64,000 nt of DNA from Leptospiraceae bacterium (GCA_025055765.1 JANWWS010000013.1:463752-527751); one strand, 5' to 3'. Shown: positions 24,636-33,989, numbered from the stretch's first letter. Notes: generated by a model from the letters alone, not told the origin. A program made the numbers and translations.

Positions 24636-26090
24636 TTAGATAGAGAACAAAACCAAGATAACAGAAAGGGTACTGAGAAAAGCATAAAACCACTTTGCCT
24701 TGGCCGAGTTTAAGAGAAAGTAGGCTGCTATTGCGGAAAGAATGGCATGTGTAACTAGAGAAAAAGCATCAGAATAATAGAGATAACCTGCTATTATAAG
24801 AAAGATAAAGCTGGTTACGGCATAGAGACGCTGAAAGAGCCTTAGCCTTACCCCCTTTTTATATAAATAGGTGTAGAAAGTAACCCTTTTTTCATGAAAG
24901 TCTTGGCGGATGTCTTTCGCATCTTTAGCTACGGAAAAAAAAGAAAAACCCCCAAAAAGCACCAATGAGTAAATGACTGTTTCTTTATGGGGAAAATCAA
25001 TTTGGCCTGCCATGGCCCCTGTAAGATAGCTGAACATCCCCCATAAACCCTCAATTTTCATCGAGCCATAGGCAGTGTTGCGTGCCTCATAAAAGGGGTA
25101 GTGGTAAAGTACGGATAGGCTCCAGCTGGCAAGTCCTAAGAGGGCAAATTTATAACCTGCAAATAAAATCATGAGAATAATAGCTACCGCAAAAAAATTG
25201 GCTACCAAACCATGTCGATAAAGCGAGGGATGTTTTTGTGGATCTACCTTACATTGGAAGTCATTATGGGCAATGGCCACCAGAGCTGCGCTTAGAGTAA
25301 CCCCTAAGGCCATGAGATAATGCGGGAACATAGCCATACTTTGTCTAAGCCCAGCCCAAGTTGCGAGTAAGAAAGGAGCCACGTGAAAGAGTCGCCTTAG
25401 ATAATTTTTCAAAGACTTAGTCATGTGAGCATCCACAAACCAAGAAAGAAAAACTTGCATGAGAGCTATAGCATAAACAATTTGGCGTTTTTGACTAAAA
25501 CTATAGCTTGAAAATCCCTCAGGGGTGGGTATTTCTCCAAAAAGTAACAACATCCCTGAAGCCGGTAGGGCTAGGGAATAGGTTAGGTAGGCAAGATAGC
25601 CCAGAAACAAGGAGAGAAATGCTTTTCCTATATTTTTTTTTATGTAATATACATAGGTAAAAACTAGAAAAAAGGAAAGCCAAATGGTTATAGCCTCCCC
25701 AAGGGGATAGTTTTTGGCGGGATTATAACCAAGCCAGGGAAAATTTTCCCAATCTCTCGTGACAAAATAGCCATAAAATACGGAATGGGTTTTATCGGTA
25801 CCAAGCAGAAAATCTATAATGGGGGGAAGTAGCCCTAAAAGTGTAGCGAAGGTAACTGCTTGCAGGATTTTCTCATATGCCAATCCCAAGAGAGATAAAA
25901 AAAAACCATAAACAAAGGGCAAAGACAAGTAAAAAGGAACAAAAGCCAAAACATCACTAGCTCTTGCCTCAATACCAAAAAAAACATGCTCTAATATCCC
26001 CCTCGCTATGCCCACAAAGAGGGAAAAAAAAAGCAGGGTTTGAAGAGAAAAATCAGTCTTTCTTTGTCGCAGGATCCAAAAGCGGATCAT
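24636..26090 (-). CDS. UbiA-superfamily membrane protein with extra N-terminal membrane half
   Basis: The 484-residue protein is highly hydrophobic, with about 14 membrane segments. Residues from about 235 onward match UbiA prenyltransferases. The first acidic motif is degenerate (AHNDFQCKVDPQKHPSLYRHG, where family members have NDxxDxxxD followed by RP). The second is good (AKDAKDIRQDFHEKRVTFY). The N-terminal 230 residues (FSLFVGIARGILEHVFFG, FLSLLGLAYEKI) are not part of UbiA and resemble a Yip1-like membrane domain, weakly. It overlaps the preceding lipoprotein gene by one base (TGATG), so it is translationally coupled to the giant-lipoprotein operon. UbiA enzymes transfer or cyclise isoprenoids; loss of an Asp makes catalysis uncertain here. 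MqnP-type function is possible but not indicated. Confidence 0.7.
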   Translation of the reverse strand: MIRFWILRQRKTDFSLQTLLFFSLFVGIARGILEHVFFGIEARASDVLAFVPFYLSLPFVYGFFLSLLGLAYEKILQAVTFATLLGLLPPIIDFLLGTDKTHSVFYGYFVTRDWENFPWLGYNPAKNYPLGEAITIWLSFFLVFTYVYYIKKNIGKAFLSLFLGYLAYLTYSLALPASGMLLLFGEIPTPEGFSSYSFSQKRQIVYAIALMQVFLSWFVDAHMTKSLKNYLRRLFHVAPFLLATWAGLRQSMAMFPHYLMALGVTLSAALVAIAHNDFQCKVDPQKHPSLYRHGLVANFFAVAIILMILFAGYKFALLGLASWSLSVLYHYPFYEARNTAYGSMKIEGLWGMFSYLTGAMAGQIDFPHKETVIYSLVLFGGFSFFSVAKDAKDIRQDFHEKRVTFYTYLYKKGVRLRLFQRLYAVTSFIFLIIAGYLYYSDAFSLVTHAILSAIAAYFLLNSAKAKWFYAFLSTLSVILVLFSI

Positions 26091-26680
26091 CAGTACTCCC
26101 GCAATGGGGCTCGGAAGGGATCAGCATAATATTGAACAAGTTCACTGCTTTCGCGTCTCTCAGCCCTAAGTCTTATACGATAGCCATCTGTCAGGTAATA
26201 CCAGAGCCTATTTTCCTTTTCGTAAACCAACACACTCTCCTCCACGTATTCTCTACCCTGTCCATCTCTTTTAAGAAGCCGTAGAATAAATCTTGAGCTG
26301 TTCTTATATGGGTATAGTTTTCCCTGACTTGCACTAAGGTTGTAGTGCCTTACGACAAAAAGCTGATACACAAAAGGATTTTCCATGCGAAAAAATAAAT
26401 CACTATCTTTTAAGAGATTTTCTATAACTTCAGGACTGTTTTCATGAGCCTGTGGTTGATAATTCTTGAGAAAACGCTGGCGAATGTAGTGGGAAAAATC
26501 ACTATGCTCGGCTATCCAAAGACCTCTCCCCTCACCGTCATATAATGGTGGGTTTGTAAAAAAAAGCCTCACCACCTCATAGCGGGGGTCCTCTTGGAAT
26601 AGCCCTCCCCGCTCTTTATTGTCCCGGCTACAAAAAAAAGTAAAAGTAAGCAATAAAAAGAGCCAGAAAGAATACGCCAT
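26090..26680 (-). CDS. lipoprotein of unknown function
   Basis: The 196-residue protein has a lipoprotein signal (MAYSFWLFLLLTFTFFC, Cys17, lipobox TFFC). The mature part is soluble and rich in aromatic residues (LWIAEHSDFSHYIRQRF, YQLFVVRHYNLSASQGK, LWYYLTDGYRIRLRAE), ending in PFRAPLREY. No known family is recognised. Its ATG follows the stop of the giant lipoprotein gene with no gap, and its stop overlaps the UbiA-like start, so the three genes form one unit. It may serve as an accessory subunit of the same envelope structure. Confidence 0.8.
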   Translation of the reverse strand: MAYSFWLFLLLTFTFFCSRDNKERGGLFQEDPRYEVVRLFFTNPPLYDGEGRGLWIAEHSDFSHYIRQRFLKNYQPQAHENSPEVIENLLKDSDLFFRMENPFVYQLFVVRHYNLSASQGKLYPYKNSSRFILRLLKRDGQGREYVEESVLVYEKENRLWYYLTDGYRIRLRAERRESSELVQYYADPFRAPLREY

Positions 26681-29600
26681 CTAGGGTGGCTGGATGGCCG
26701 CATCAACAGCCGGGTCAAGCTTACAGCTTGCCGACTGATAATTTCTTTCTGTTTTCCAGCTGCCTCCATTCATAAAGCAACTTTGCGCAAGCGCGCGACC
26801 CGTACCAGAGGCGTTAGCTCCACTACAATAGGTACCAAAGTAGAAGCCATAGGAGGAACCGCTGGACGTGTTTCCCAAATCACCCGCATTTAAGCCTTCT
26901 TGGACACAGAGCCAATTGTTAGTATCCCGGTTTTCATCGTTTCTGGTACAATAACTCTGGACCCCCGCGGCAGGATCACTGTCAATTACAACCGTGCCAT
27001 CAAAACCACGCGGGGGAGGAAAGCCGACCCAACTGTTATTTGTCGTCATAACCCAACCCACAATACCACTACCCTCTCCTTTAAGCACACTCCATAAATC
27101 ATTTCCATTATTCGTACTATTGTTGTTTTCTGTATTGGAGCCAATCCCATCATCCATGTTGCCAGCTATACTGCTAAGCCCATTCCATATGATGCGGTCT
27201 GTTTCGTCTTCTATGGTCACGACGAAACTACCTCCAGATTCCTCTGGCAGGTAAGCTTGGCAGTTTTCGGTTCTTACTCCTTGATTTGTACCCCATTGAT
27301 AGTTTCCATACTTGTAACCGGCAGTAACCTCCCTAGCACGAATGCACTGAGGGGCTGTTGGCCTGGGATTACCCGGAGGCGACGCCGTGCCGTAGCTGCG
27401 CCCCACGGCCTTATACATCCCCCCTGAAGCACCATCACTCCAGCTTACCGCGGGACAGGCTCCCGGATGTTCGCCGTTATCCCGTGCCCAACCACAATTC
27501 ATGGCAGCAATCGCCACCTGCCATCCCATGTTGAAAAGTACTCCCTCGAGATAAGGACCTGCTTCTAAATTTAAGACCGCTGCCAGCCGACGAGGACCTA
27601 ACCCCGTAAATTCTAGGCAGGCGGGAGCAGAGGTACCAGCATCATTGCCAACATTTCTACGAATGATTCTCGTGCCAAAGTGTACCATGGAGGCAAATGC
27701 TTTGGCTGTCTCATCTTCGTCATCATCTAGATTGTTCGCTAAATATACTAGAGAGCGGTTAATTGCCGCCGGATGAGTGTCATTAATTAAAGCTGCGGTT
27801 ACCTGCCCCGGCACCCACTTTAGGAACTGGCCCAGACTACGAATCCTGCGAGTGGAGTTAACCATATTTATGGTTTTTCCTGTGTCCTGTACATCCCCAA
27901 CAACATACGAAAAGGGTAGACCATCATTGACACTGAGCATCATGGTCACCAAGCGAGCTCGACCATCATAAGGATCGTTGTTGTTATAGTAACCCCCACT
28001 TACGAGAGTTCTTGTCGGCTTGGTATATACCGGATCATTACAGCTGTAGTACATATCGCTTACCGAAACCCAGTTGGTATTGTTGGCATGTTTTGCACGC
28101 CAGAGATAGCCGGCTGCGTTACAAGCTTCCTCGTACTGATAGGCCTGATGCTGTAGCGTGCCACTGGCATTGACACAGGAGGGGCCATACTGGATATACT
28201 TGTCAAAAGCTGGTTTAAGCCCGCAATACTGAATACCATTTATGACACGGACCACCCTTACTTGCTGCCCGTCGGTTCGTGGCGTCGAACCGTTATAGCC
28301 TAACTTATTTACGACATCATATAGTACCAACATATCCCCCACAGCTTTGCTGGTAGAACTTGCCCCTAAAAGATCTCCCTCTCCCACATTACCACGCAGG
28401 CGGCTGTCACCTACACCGTTAATTAAAGCCAAGAGCTTGTTAAACTCTGCCCCTCGCCAAATGCCACCCGCAGCGAGGCAACCAGCGCGGGTCGTTTGTG
28501 CTGGGTGTGTGAGACAGCGCCCCACTCCAAACCATGTACCACCCGCCGAGGCACAGGTTGTCGAGTTATCCGTAGTATCATTTATCCCAGGCACATATAC
28601 CGTACAAGCGTCGGCTCCATTGATTATCTTTATCATGAGATTTACATTTTGCAAATGGTTGATAATATGAGTTAGGTAACGTATGCGGTTTACTTGCGCA
28701 ATGAGGTCTTTCACGTAGCTAAAATCTTGGGTCTCATTTACTAAGGCAATGGTATCCGCAATATTGGTAATTTCGTTTATCATAACCACTGTTTTACCTA
28801 GCCGATCCACATTATTCGTGTCGCAGCCTTTGCCATCGGGGAAGCCTGACATAGTGGCACAGCCGCCCCCGCTAGGATTGGCCCCATATTTGGGACTTAC
28901 ATCGGCAGCTAGGCCCACGGCAGATCCATAGGTTAGATTACCCATACTATTCAACAAATCAAGAAGACGAGCTGAATTCGGAGAGTTATTTATGAGTTGC
29001 ACGACAAGATTGATGTTTGTCGCTTCGTTAATGGTCCGGTTTAAATATACCATTCTCTCAATGTTCAATATGAGGTCGGTTAAAATGGGAAATTTATCTA
29101 TGGGCGTAGTCTGTACTCCATTAACAAGAGAAATCACATTGCCAATGCCCCCTGTTACGTTGTTTATAAGCGAAATAAGTTTGCCTAATTTGTCGTGGTC
29201 AGGGCTCATCTTCATGCGGTCGCCCCCCGTGTTGTTTGTGGGATATTTGGGCGTCGGATCACCAAAATTTGCCGTAGCATCGCCGCAGGTATCAATAATT
29301 CTTTCAATACGTGTGATATCCGTGGTATTGGGATGATTTAATAAATCTTGAATTAGACTGACATTGCCCGTTTCTGACACCATACGGGACAGATACTTAA
29401 TACGATTCGTATTTTGAACTAAGTAGGATAGATAGCCTAGGCGAGCATAGGTAGTTCCATTTACTAACGAAGCAATATTATATCCTCCGTTTGCACCCAT
29501 ATCCCCCACCAAGGTGGTTAGCCGGCCAAAGATATCCGCTGTAGCGTTCGATGTTGCATCATTGTAGCGAGGGCTACTCATGGTGCGCAGCTCCCATAAG

Positions 29601-32125
29601 ACCTCAACCATCCTGCGCATGCCACTTTTAACTGGGGCATCCGGATCCAGGTAGCTAACAATTTTGGCTACATTGACAGCACCTCCGGAAAAGCTGCCAA
29701 TGTCTATAATAAGGCGTGCCAAGTGGTTTTCAATACAAAAGAGATTTTCATTGGGATTTCTCACATATGGTCCATAGGGGGGATTAACATAAATTTGCGA
29801 AGAGGGGGTCTCCCCAAAGACTTTGCTGCAAGAAGGCCAATGACCCTGGGATACGCTTACATTTTGCAACTCATTAAAGACAGCAGCTAACTTCTCACCC
29901 CCGTCCGCTCCTGCATTGGTGTTAAGAGGCACATCTTTACCATGTAAAAAGAGATTATTTAATATAACGGCAACATCACTTGTAGAGGGGATATTGTTAA
30001 TTAAAATTTGCATATTTCGATTGGGCACACCATCAATCATCCGCACAAGGTTCGAAGCCCCTGCTGCTGTGAGATTATTCACAACATCCGTAATTTTGTT
30101 CCCTGCGTTGACTCCCGTTAAACCATTTACCAAACCCACTAAGTTCGAGGCATTGTCGTTAAAATCAATGGCAAAGACCATGCGTTCAAAACCATTTCCG
30201 TTTAGACCATTCAAGATATCCACCATAGTGGGGACAGACGTGAGATCTTTTACAATGGTCACAAGTTTGGGATCACTGTTTATGTCGGTGGGATATTCCA
30301 CGCGGTTGATAATTCCGATGAGGGCATCAAGGCCATTGTTGTTGGTTGGCGTACAAGTATGTGGTGTATTGACACAGGCCGGTGCACTTACTCCGTTTAG
30401 GATTTCCGCTACATTCGTGATGGAATTGATCCGAAGTTTATTGAGCATAATGGCCACTTTTTCCGCAGCTGTTCGAGGTGCTCCCTTCTCACCTGGAACC
30501 TGAATGGAATCTACCCAAACCTGACTTGTATCGCCTATGGGCCGTACTAGTTCCCAGCGAAAACGATAGCGCCCCGGTGAGCTTATGGCATAGTTAAAGG
30601 TACTCCAGGCACCTGGTGAGGCAATATTTAGCCGGGCAACATTATTTACATAAAGCTTAAAACTTGCTCCTCCCGCAAGATTGGTGTAGGCACGAAAGGT
30701 GAGATTGCCCGTCTCGAGAACATTGGCAGTCATTTCCATCACGAGGACCCTTGTGTCTTCGGTAGCAGCTGCCGGATTAGTACGTGCAGAACAAACACCA
30801 CCGTCCACAATGCCAGTTCCAGAACGCCAGCCATGGCCCCACCAAGGCGCCCCTGCCGGACCATTGGCGGAAAAAGCTATACCAAGCCGATTCGCGAATA
30901 GCCCGTTGGCACAGTCTGTTCCATTGTCAAAATTTTCATCATTGGAAGCGGTTGGGACAGTATCTAGATTGTTCACGACATAGGTGAGACGATGAACATT
31001 GCTGATATGATTTAAGGTGGCAACCATAGCATCAACACCCTTGTCAGAGCCTGGATTGCCATCATTCGTAAGCTTATTCATGATTTCGTTGAGGTTATTC
31101 ACATTTGTCACAAAGTTTACAATTTGAGAAAGTTTATGGGTATTGGAACTCCAACTTTGATTGGCCAAGCGACAAGCCGACTTTGTACGCAGGGTTGGAT
31201 TGCTACAGATACCACTCTCATTGATAATACGTATCATCGCCGCAATACCATCTCTGGCACTGCCTATTAGCCAGCTGCCTCCATTCGCGGTGCAGGCGGC
31301 TTGCGTTGTATAGGGCTTACCTGTCGCTGGATTGTTCACCGTACACGTATCATCTTCCGTTAAACCGGAAAGGATACTTGTGATATTACTTAAACTTGTA
31401 GTAGCATTTATAATTGCCGCCAACTCCTTTACATCATGGATCTCGTTGATAATGCGCAGAATTCTTCTTGTTCCCTGACTAGAATATACTCCACCAGGAG
31501 CACCTACCTGGTTAATGATTGTCGGTAACACACTCATGTTTTCATCGACAAGCGCCAGGAAATACCCCAAGCGCAGCATAGCTCGCTTGCCGTTAGCTAT
31601 ACCTGGATCCCCCACATCAAAACTCGTTGTTGGTTCAAGACCCCGAATGATTTCCTTTAATGACTTCATTCCCTCAAGGCTGACACTGTTAATTAAATTT
31701 GCCACTTTGCCTATCGTGTTTGTCGAGCTTGCCCCTGGCCAAGTCACCGCTGTGTTGGTCTGCAAAAGTAAGTCTAGCACCTCAATTGCCGTCAAGCGAT
31801 TAGGATCGGACATGAGCGCCACTAGTTTCGTGCCATCTCCTATTGCGTTAATTAGCTGTGTCATGTTCGAGACCCCTGCTCCATACGCCAAGGTTTGGAA
31901 ACTTTCTTCTCCAATACCAGCAATGAGAATATCGTAGTTTTTCCCTATAGCCCGTCTCCACTCCTCAGGGGTATAGGTTTTAGCACTCTCCTTGTCTCGC
32001 TTAAGGTTCCGTGAAAATTCCGTTTCGCTGACTTTCTTCGAACAGGAAACATAGAGAATAATAATTGACGGCAAGAGAATAGCACGAAGTGACTTTGCAA
32101 CTAGGCAATAGATGCGGTCTTTCAT
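26681..32125 (-). CDS. giant lipoprotein of Leu/Ile/Asn-rich helical repeats (1814 residues)
   Basis: A strong AAAGGAGG site precedes the ATG. The signal ends in a lipobox-like YVSC, with Cys28. Most of the protein is made of short repeats of roughly 20 residues with the pattern LVxLINxVxxxxxLxxLINN, for example MVYLNRTINEATNINLVVQL, and these are probably helical. Inserts occur between repeats. A beta-sandwich-like block at about 395-545 (FRAYTNLAGGASFKLYVNN, RYRFRWELVRP) looks like a carbohydrate-binding module. Cys/Trp motifs of the type TTQAACTANGGSW recur. The late block FTGLGPRRLAAVLNLEAGP has a counterpart in the 1249-residue lipoprotein at 48962. The family is unrecognised. A scaffold or receptor at the outer membrane, working with the barrel proteins next door, is inferred. 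Confidence 0.85.
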   Translation of the reverse strand: MKDRIYCLVAKSLRAILLPSIIILYVSCSKKVSETEFSRNLKRDKESAKTYTPEEWRRAIGKNYDILIAGIGEESFQTLAYGAGVSNMTQLINAIGDGTKLVALMSDPNRLTAIEVLDLLLQTNTAVTWPGASSTNTIGKVANLINSVSLEGMKSLKEIIRGLEPTTSFDVGDPGIANGKRAMLRLGYFLALVDENMSVLPTIINQVGAPGGVYSSQGTRRILRIINEIHDVKELAAIINATTSLSNITSILSGLTEDDTCTVNNPATGKPYTTQAACTANGGSWLIGSARDGIAAMIRIINESGICSNPTLRTKSACRLANQSWSSNTHKLSQIVNFVTNVNNLNEIMNKLTNDGNPGSDKGVDAMVATLNHISNVHRLTYVVNNLDTVPTASNDENFDNGTDCANGLFANRLGIAFSANGPAGAPWWGHGWRSGTGIVDGGVCSARTNPAAATEDTRVLVMEMTANVLETGNLTFRAYTNLAGGASFKLYVNNVARLNIASPGAWSTFNYAISSPGRYRFRWELVRPIGDTSQVWVDSIQVPGEKGAPRTAAEKVAIMLNKLRINSITNVAEILNGVSAPACVNTPHTCTPTNNNGLDALIGIINRVEYPTDINSDPKLVTIVKDLTSVPTMVDILNGLNGNGFERMVFAIDFNDNASNLVGLVNGLTGVNAGNKITDVVNNLTAAGASNLVRMIDGVPNRNMQILINNIPSTSDVAVILNNLFLHGKDVPLNTNAGADGGEKLAAVFNELQNVSVSQGHWPSCSKVFGETPSSQIYVNPPYGPYVRNPNENLFCIENHLARLIIDIGSFSGGAVNVAKIVSYLDPDAPVKSGMRRMVEVLWELRTMSSPRYNDATSNATADIFGRLTTLVGDMGANGGYNIASLVNGTTYARLGYLSYLVQNTNRIKYLSRMVSETGNVSLIQDLLNHPNTTDITRIERIIDTCGDATANFGDPTPKYPTNNTGGDRMKMSPDHDKLGKLISLINNVTGGIGNVISLVNGVQTTPIDKFPILTDLILNIERMVYLNRTINEATNINLVVQLINNSPNSARLLDLLNSMGNLTYGSAVGLAADVSPKYGANPSGGGCATMSGFPDGKGCDTNNVDRLGKTVVMINEITNIADTIALVNETQDFSYVKDLIAQVNRIRYLTHIINHLQNVNLMIKIINGADACTVYVPGINDTTDNSTTCASAGGTWFGVGRCLTHPAQTTRAGCLAAGGIWRGAEFNKLLALINGVGDSRLRGNVGEGDLLGASSTSKAVGDMLVLYDVVNKLGYNGSTPRTDGQQVRVVRVINGIQYCGLKPAFDKYIQYGPSCVNASGTLQHQAYQYEEACNAAGYLWRAKHANNTNWVSVSDMYYSCNDPVYTKPTRTLVSGGYYNNNDPYDGRARLVTMMLSVNDGLPFSYVVGDVQDTGKTINMVNSTRRIRSLGQFLKWVPGQVTAALINDTHPAAINRSLVYLANNLDDDEDETAKAFASMVHFGTRIIRRNVGNDAGTSAPACLEFTGLGPRRLAAVLNLEAGPYLEGVLFNMGWQVAIAAMNCGWARDNGEHPGACPAVSWSDGASGGMYKAVGRSYGTASPPGNPRPTAPQCIRAREVTAGYKYGNYQWGTNQGVRTENCQAYLPEESGGSFVVTIEDETDRIIWNGLSSIAGNMDDGIGSNTENNNSTNNGNDLWSVLKGEGSGIVGWVMTTNNSWVGFPPPRGFDGTVVIDSDPAAGVQSYCTRNDENRDTNNWLCVQEGLNAGDLGNTSSGSSYGFYFGTYCSGANASGTGRALAQSCFMNGGSWKTERNYQSASCKLDPAVDAAIQPP

Positions 32126-32149
32126 AGGGGCCTCCTTTACCTATCTATC

Positions 32150-32178
32150 GTTATATAAAGCGTTTTCCGGATTGACAG
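32150..32178 (-). promoter_or_regulatory. candidate promoter of the giant lipoprotein operon
   Basis: On the minus strand CTGTCA (32173-32178) and TATAAC (32150-32155) are separated by 17 bases and lie about 25 bases before the AAAGGAGG ribosome site and ATG. The conserved AT-rich element shared with the other locus abuts its -35 side. Confidence 0.45.
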
Positions 32179-32213
32179 GGCCAAAAATTTTGCAAGAAAA
32201 TTGTGCGCCGCAC
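32178..32213 (-). promoter_or_regulatory. conserved upstream element, copy 1
   Basis: Read on the minus strand this 36-bp stretch runs GTGCGGCGCA, then an AATTTTC tract, then AAAATTTTTGGCCC. Copy 2 at 54978-55012 has the same blocks in the same order with few changes. Both lie just upstream of genes in the paired barrel/giant-lipoprotein loci. The AT tract next to a -35 could act as an UP element and the GTGCGGYGCA part as a regulator site. Confidence 0.6.
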
Positions 32214-32231
32214 AAAATTAGTGCGCCGCAC
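32203..32231. repeat. direct repeat of an 11-bp palindrome, GTGCGCCGCAC
   Basis: Two exact copies of GTGCGCCGCAC (32203-32213 and 32221-32231) are separated by AAAATTA. Each is itself palindromic around one central base. The second copy encodes the last residues of the barrel protein and ends just before its stop codon. The first is part of the conserved upstream element. Tandem palindromic sites suggest regulator binding. Confidence 0.6.
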
Positions 32232-33081
32232 CAAAAGAGAGCTCAGTGCCCAAAAAAATAAAAAAATAACTTGGTCGAGTTACCGCATAGACAGCGTTTT
32301 CCGAGCTTACATGGGTAAAAAGGGGATTGCCGTTCCCCAAGAGCCTAAGATAAGCATGCGATAAGACAAGTCTCTGAGCGGGCAGAAGGCCAGCTCCCAT
32401 TCGAAGACGTAACGGCAAATTAACCAAGGAAAAACGATTTTCCACAAATATCTGCATTTCCACAGAGAGAGGTGATTCTTCCTGCCATAAGGCGCGCGCA
32501 TCCACGGTGTAGAAACCACTATGGGGACCTGCCTGGAACACACTCCTCTCGGATCTAAGCTCATAGCTACCCTGCTGGTATAAAAGCCCTCCTCCCAGAG
32601 ACAATCCAACATATGGCTCGACCCAGGGCCTCCCGAGCCACCCAAGCGAGTAGAAAAGATGACTATAAAAAAAATAGCTTTCTTTCTCAAGCAATACTTT
32701 TTCCCTTAAAGGGAATTCGGCCGAGGTGAGACTCGCATGGGGAGCCGAGGGCCAATAAAATCTTTCGGTTCCGTAGTAAATCCTCTCATTTTGCCATTGG
32801 GTTATGGAAAAACGCAATGACAAAGCCCAGCTGAGCTGGGGTAAAATTTCCTTTTTGTTATGGATTTCCATAACAACCCTAAGTTCGGGGGCAGCAAACG
32901 CAATAGTTTTTTCCTTAAAGTAGTATTCCATGGCCGCGCTTCGACGAGCGCGTGATACAAAAGGCGAAAGATCCTGACTCTGGTACAAAAGGCAGCCCTC
33001 AAGGCCCGGAACAAGATAAAGTGTCTTATCTTTGGCAAGAAGAGCTAGGGTCTGAAATAAAAAAATAAAAAAATACCTCAT
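32218..33081 (-). CDS. outer-membrane beta-barrel-like protein, second of locus 1 pair
   Basis: The ATG at 33081 overlaps the stop of the preceding gene by four bases and opens a signal peptide (MRYFFIFLFQTLALLAK), giving 287 residues; an upstream in-frame start lacks these signs. The mature protein alternates polar and hydrophobic residues in strand-like fashion (LSWALSLRFSITQW, WVEPYVGLSLGGGLLYQQG) and ends in SYFFIFLGTELSFGAAH, a barrel-like terminal strand but not a classic Phe end. It is probably a distant relative of the 335-residue protein at 52720 by position and strand pattern. The function is unknown. It likely sits in the outer membrane with the neighbouring giant lipoprotein. Confidence 0.7.
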   Translation of the reverse strand: MRYFFIFLFQTLALLAKDKTLYLVPGLEGCLLYQSQDLSPFVSRARRSAAMEYYFKEKTIAFAAPELRVVMEIHNKKEILPQLSWALSLRFSITQWQNERIYYGTERFYWPSAPHASLTSAEFPLREKVLLEKESYFFYSHLFYSLGWLGRPWVEPYVGLSLGGGLLYQQGSYELRSERSVFQAGPHSGFYTVDARALWQEESPLSVEMQIFVENRFSLVNLPLRLRMGAGLLPAQRLVLSHAYLRLLGNGNPLFTHVSSENAVYAVTRPSYFFIFLGTELSFGAAH

Positions 33082-33989
33082 AAATCCCAGCGATACGATA
33101 CCTCGGCAAAGATACCCCACAAGGTTATCTGAAGACCCACCGCAGGTGGGATAAATGTGACACTCTGGGCATAGATATCCTCATCTTTTATGGCAGAGAG
33201 TCTAGCCCAAACCGTGTTACGCAGCCAGAGTAGCCCTCCTTGAATGCCGAGAGTAAAGGAAAGATCCCTAGAAAAGCGCACATAGGGGCGCAGGGCAAAA
33301 CCTCGGCCTGAGATCCCCCGGCTATGCCAGCTTGCTACCATCGCATAACCATGGTCTTGTTCAAGGCGGCTTAACTGCCAGTTGAAATCTATCCGATTAT
33401 AAAGCTGGTAATATTTCAAGGAAAGACCCAGGTAGAGCGGTAGGGAAAACCAGATCCAAGGTTTTTTCCACTCTACATATAGAATGGGGGATACTCCCCA
33501 ATACCATTCGTTACCAGTAACAATAAGCTCATAGGTGGCCATCCCGTGAGTCTCCTCTACAAAACCCCAGCGTGCCAGGGGGCAGTGATGTAACTCTAGG
33601 GGGGAGCAAACCCTAGACTCCTGGAGTAAGGAGCTCCCCCGGAAAAAAACCGTGTTTTGGGGAAATCCCAATAAAACCTGCAAACCGAGAGAAAACTCAA
33701 AATCCGTGTAGGTAAGGAGGGCTTTCCCTATAATGGGGCCAGAAAACAAAGGGATGACCTCTCTTTCCACATGTTGGGTTGCTCTTACGGAAAAACGGGT
33801 ATGGAAATCCTGATCCTCAAGCAGAATCTCTCCCCCATTTACTGTGTTTAATAGCTGCTTCTCCAGAAAATTCGCCCGAAGACCAGGCCAAAATATTTCG
33901 GCGCCATAGCCCGTAAGTAGAGCCAGGCATGGCCTGGGTCCAAAGGTGACACATAAAAGGATAGCTATTTTTTTTATTCTATCTAACAT
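33078..33989 (-). CDS. outer-membrane beta-barrel-like protein, first of locus 1 pair
   Basis: ATG at 33989 begins a signal peptide (MLDRIKKIAILLCVTFGP); a GTG at 34040 is an alternative start three bases after the nadB stop. The 303-residue product has barrel-like strands (FSLPLYLGLSLKYYQLY, LSFTLGIQGGLLWL) and ends WGIFAEVSYRWDL. A central stretch, HHCPLARWGFVEETHG, then SPILYVEWKKPW, aligns with NNCPMAKLGFV, then SPSVYYEYEY in the 397-residue protein at 53727, so the two are paralogues. It follows nadB closely but is functionally linked to the next barrel gene, whose start overlaps its stop. Function unknown. Confidence 0.72.
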   Translation of the reverse strand: MLDRIKKIAILLCVTFGPRPCLALLTGYGAEIFWPGLRANFLEKQLLNTVNGGEILLEDQDFHTRFSVRATQHVEREVIPLFSGPIIGKALLTYTDFEFSLGLQVLLGFPQNTVFFRGSSLLQESRVCSPLELHHCPLARWGFVEETHGMATYELIVTGNEWYWGVSPILYVEWKKPWIWFSLPLYLGLSLKYYQLYNRIDFNWQLSRLEQDHGYAMVASWHSRGISGRGFALRPYVRFSRDLSFTLGIQGGLLWLRNTVWARLSAIKDEDIYAQSVTFIPPAVGLQITLWGIFAEVSYRWDL

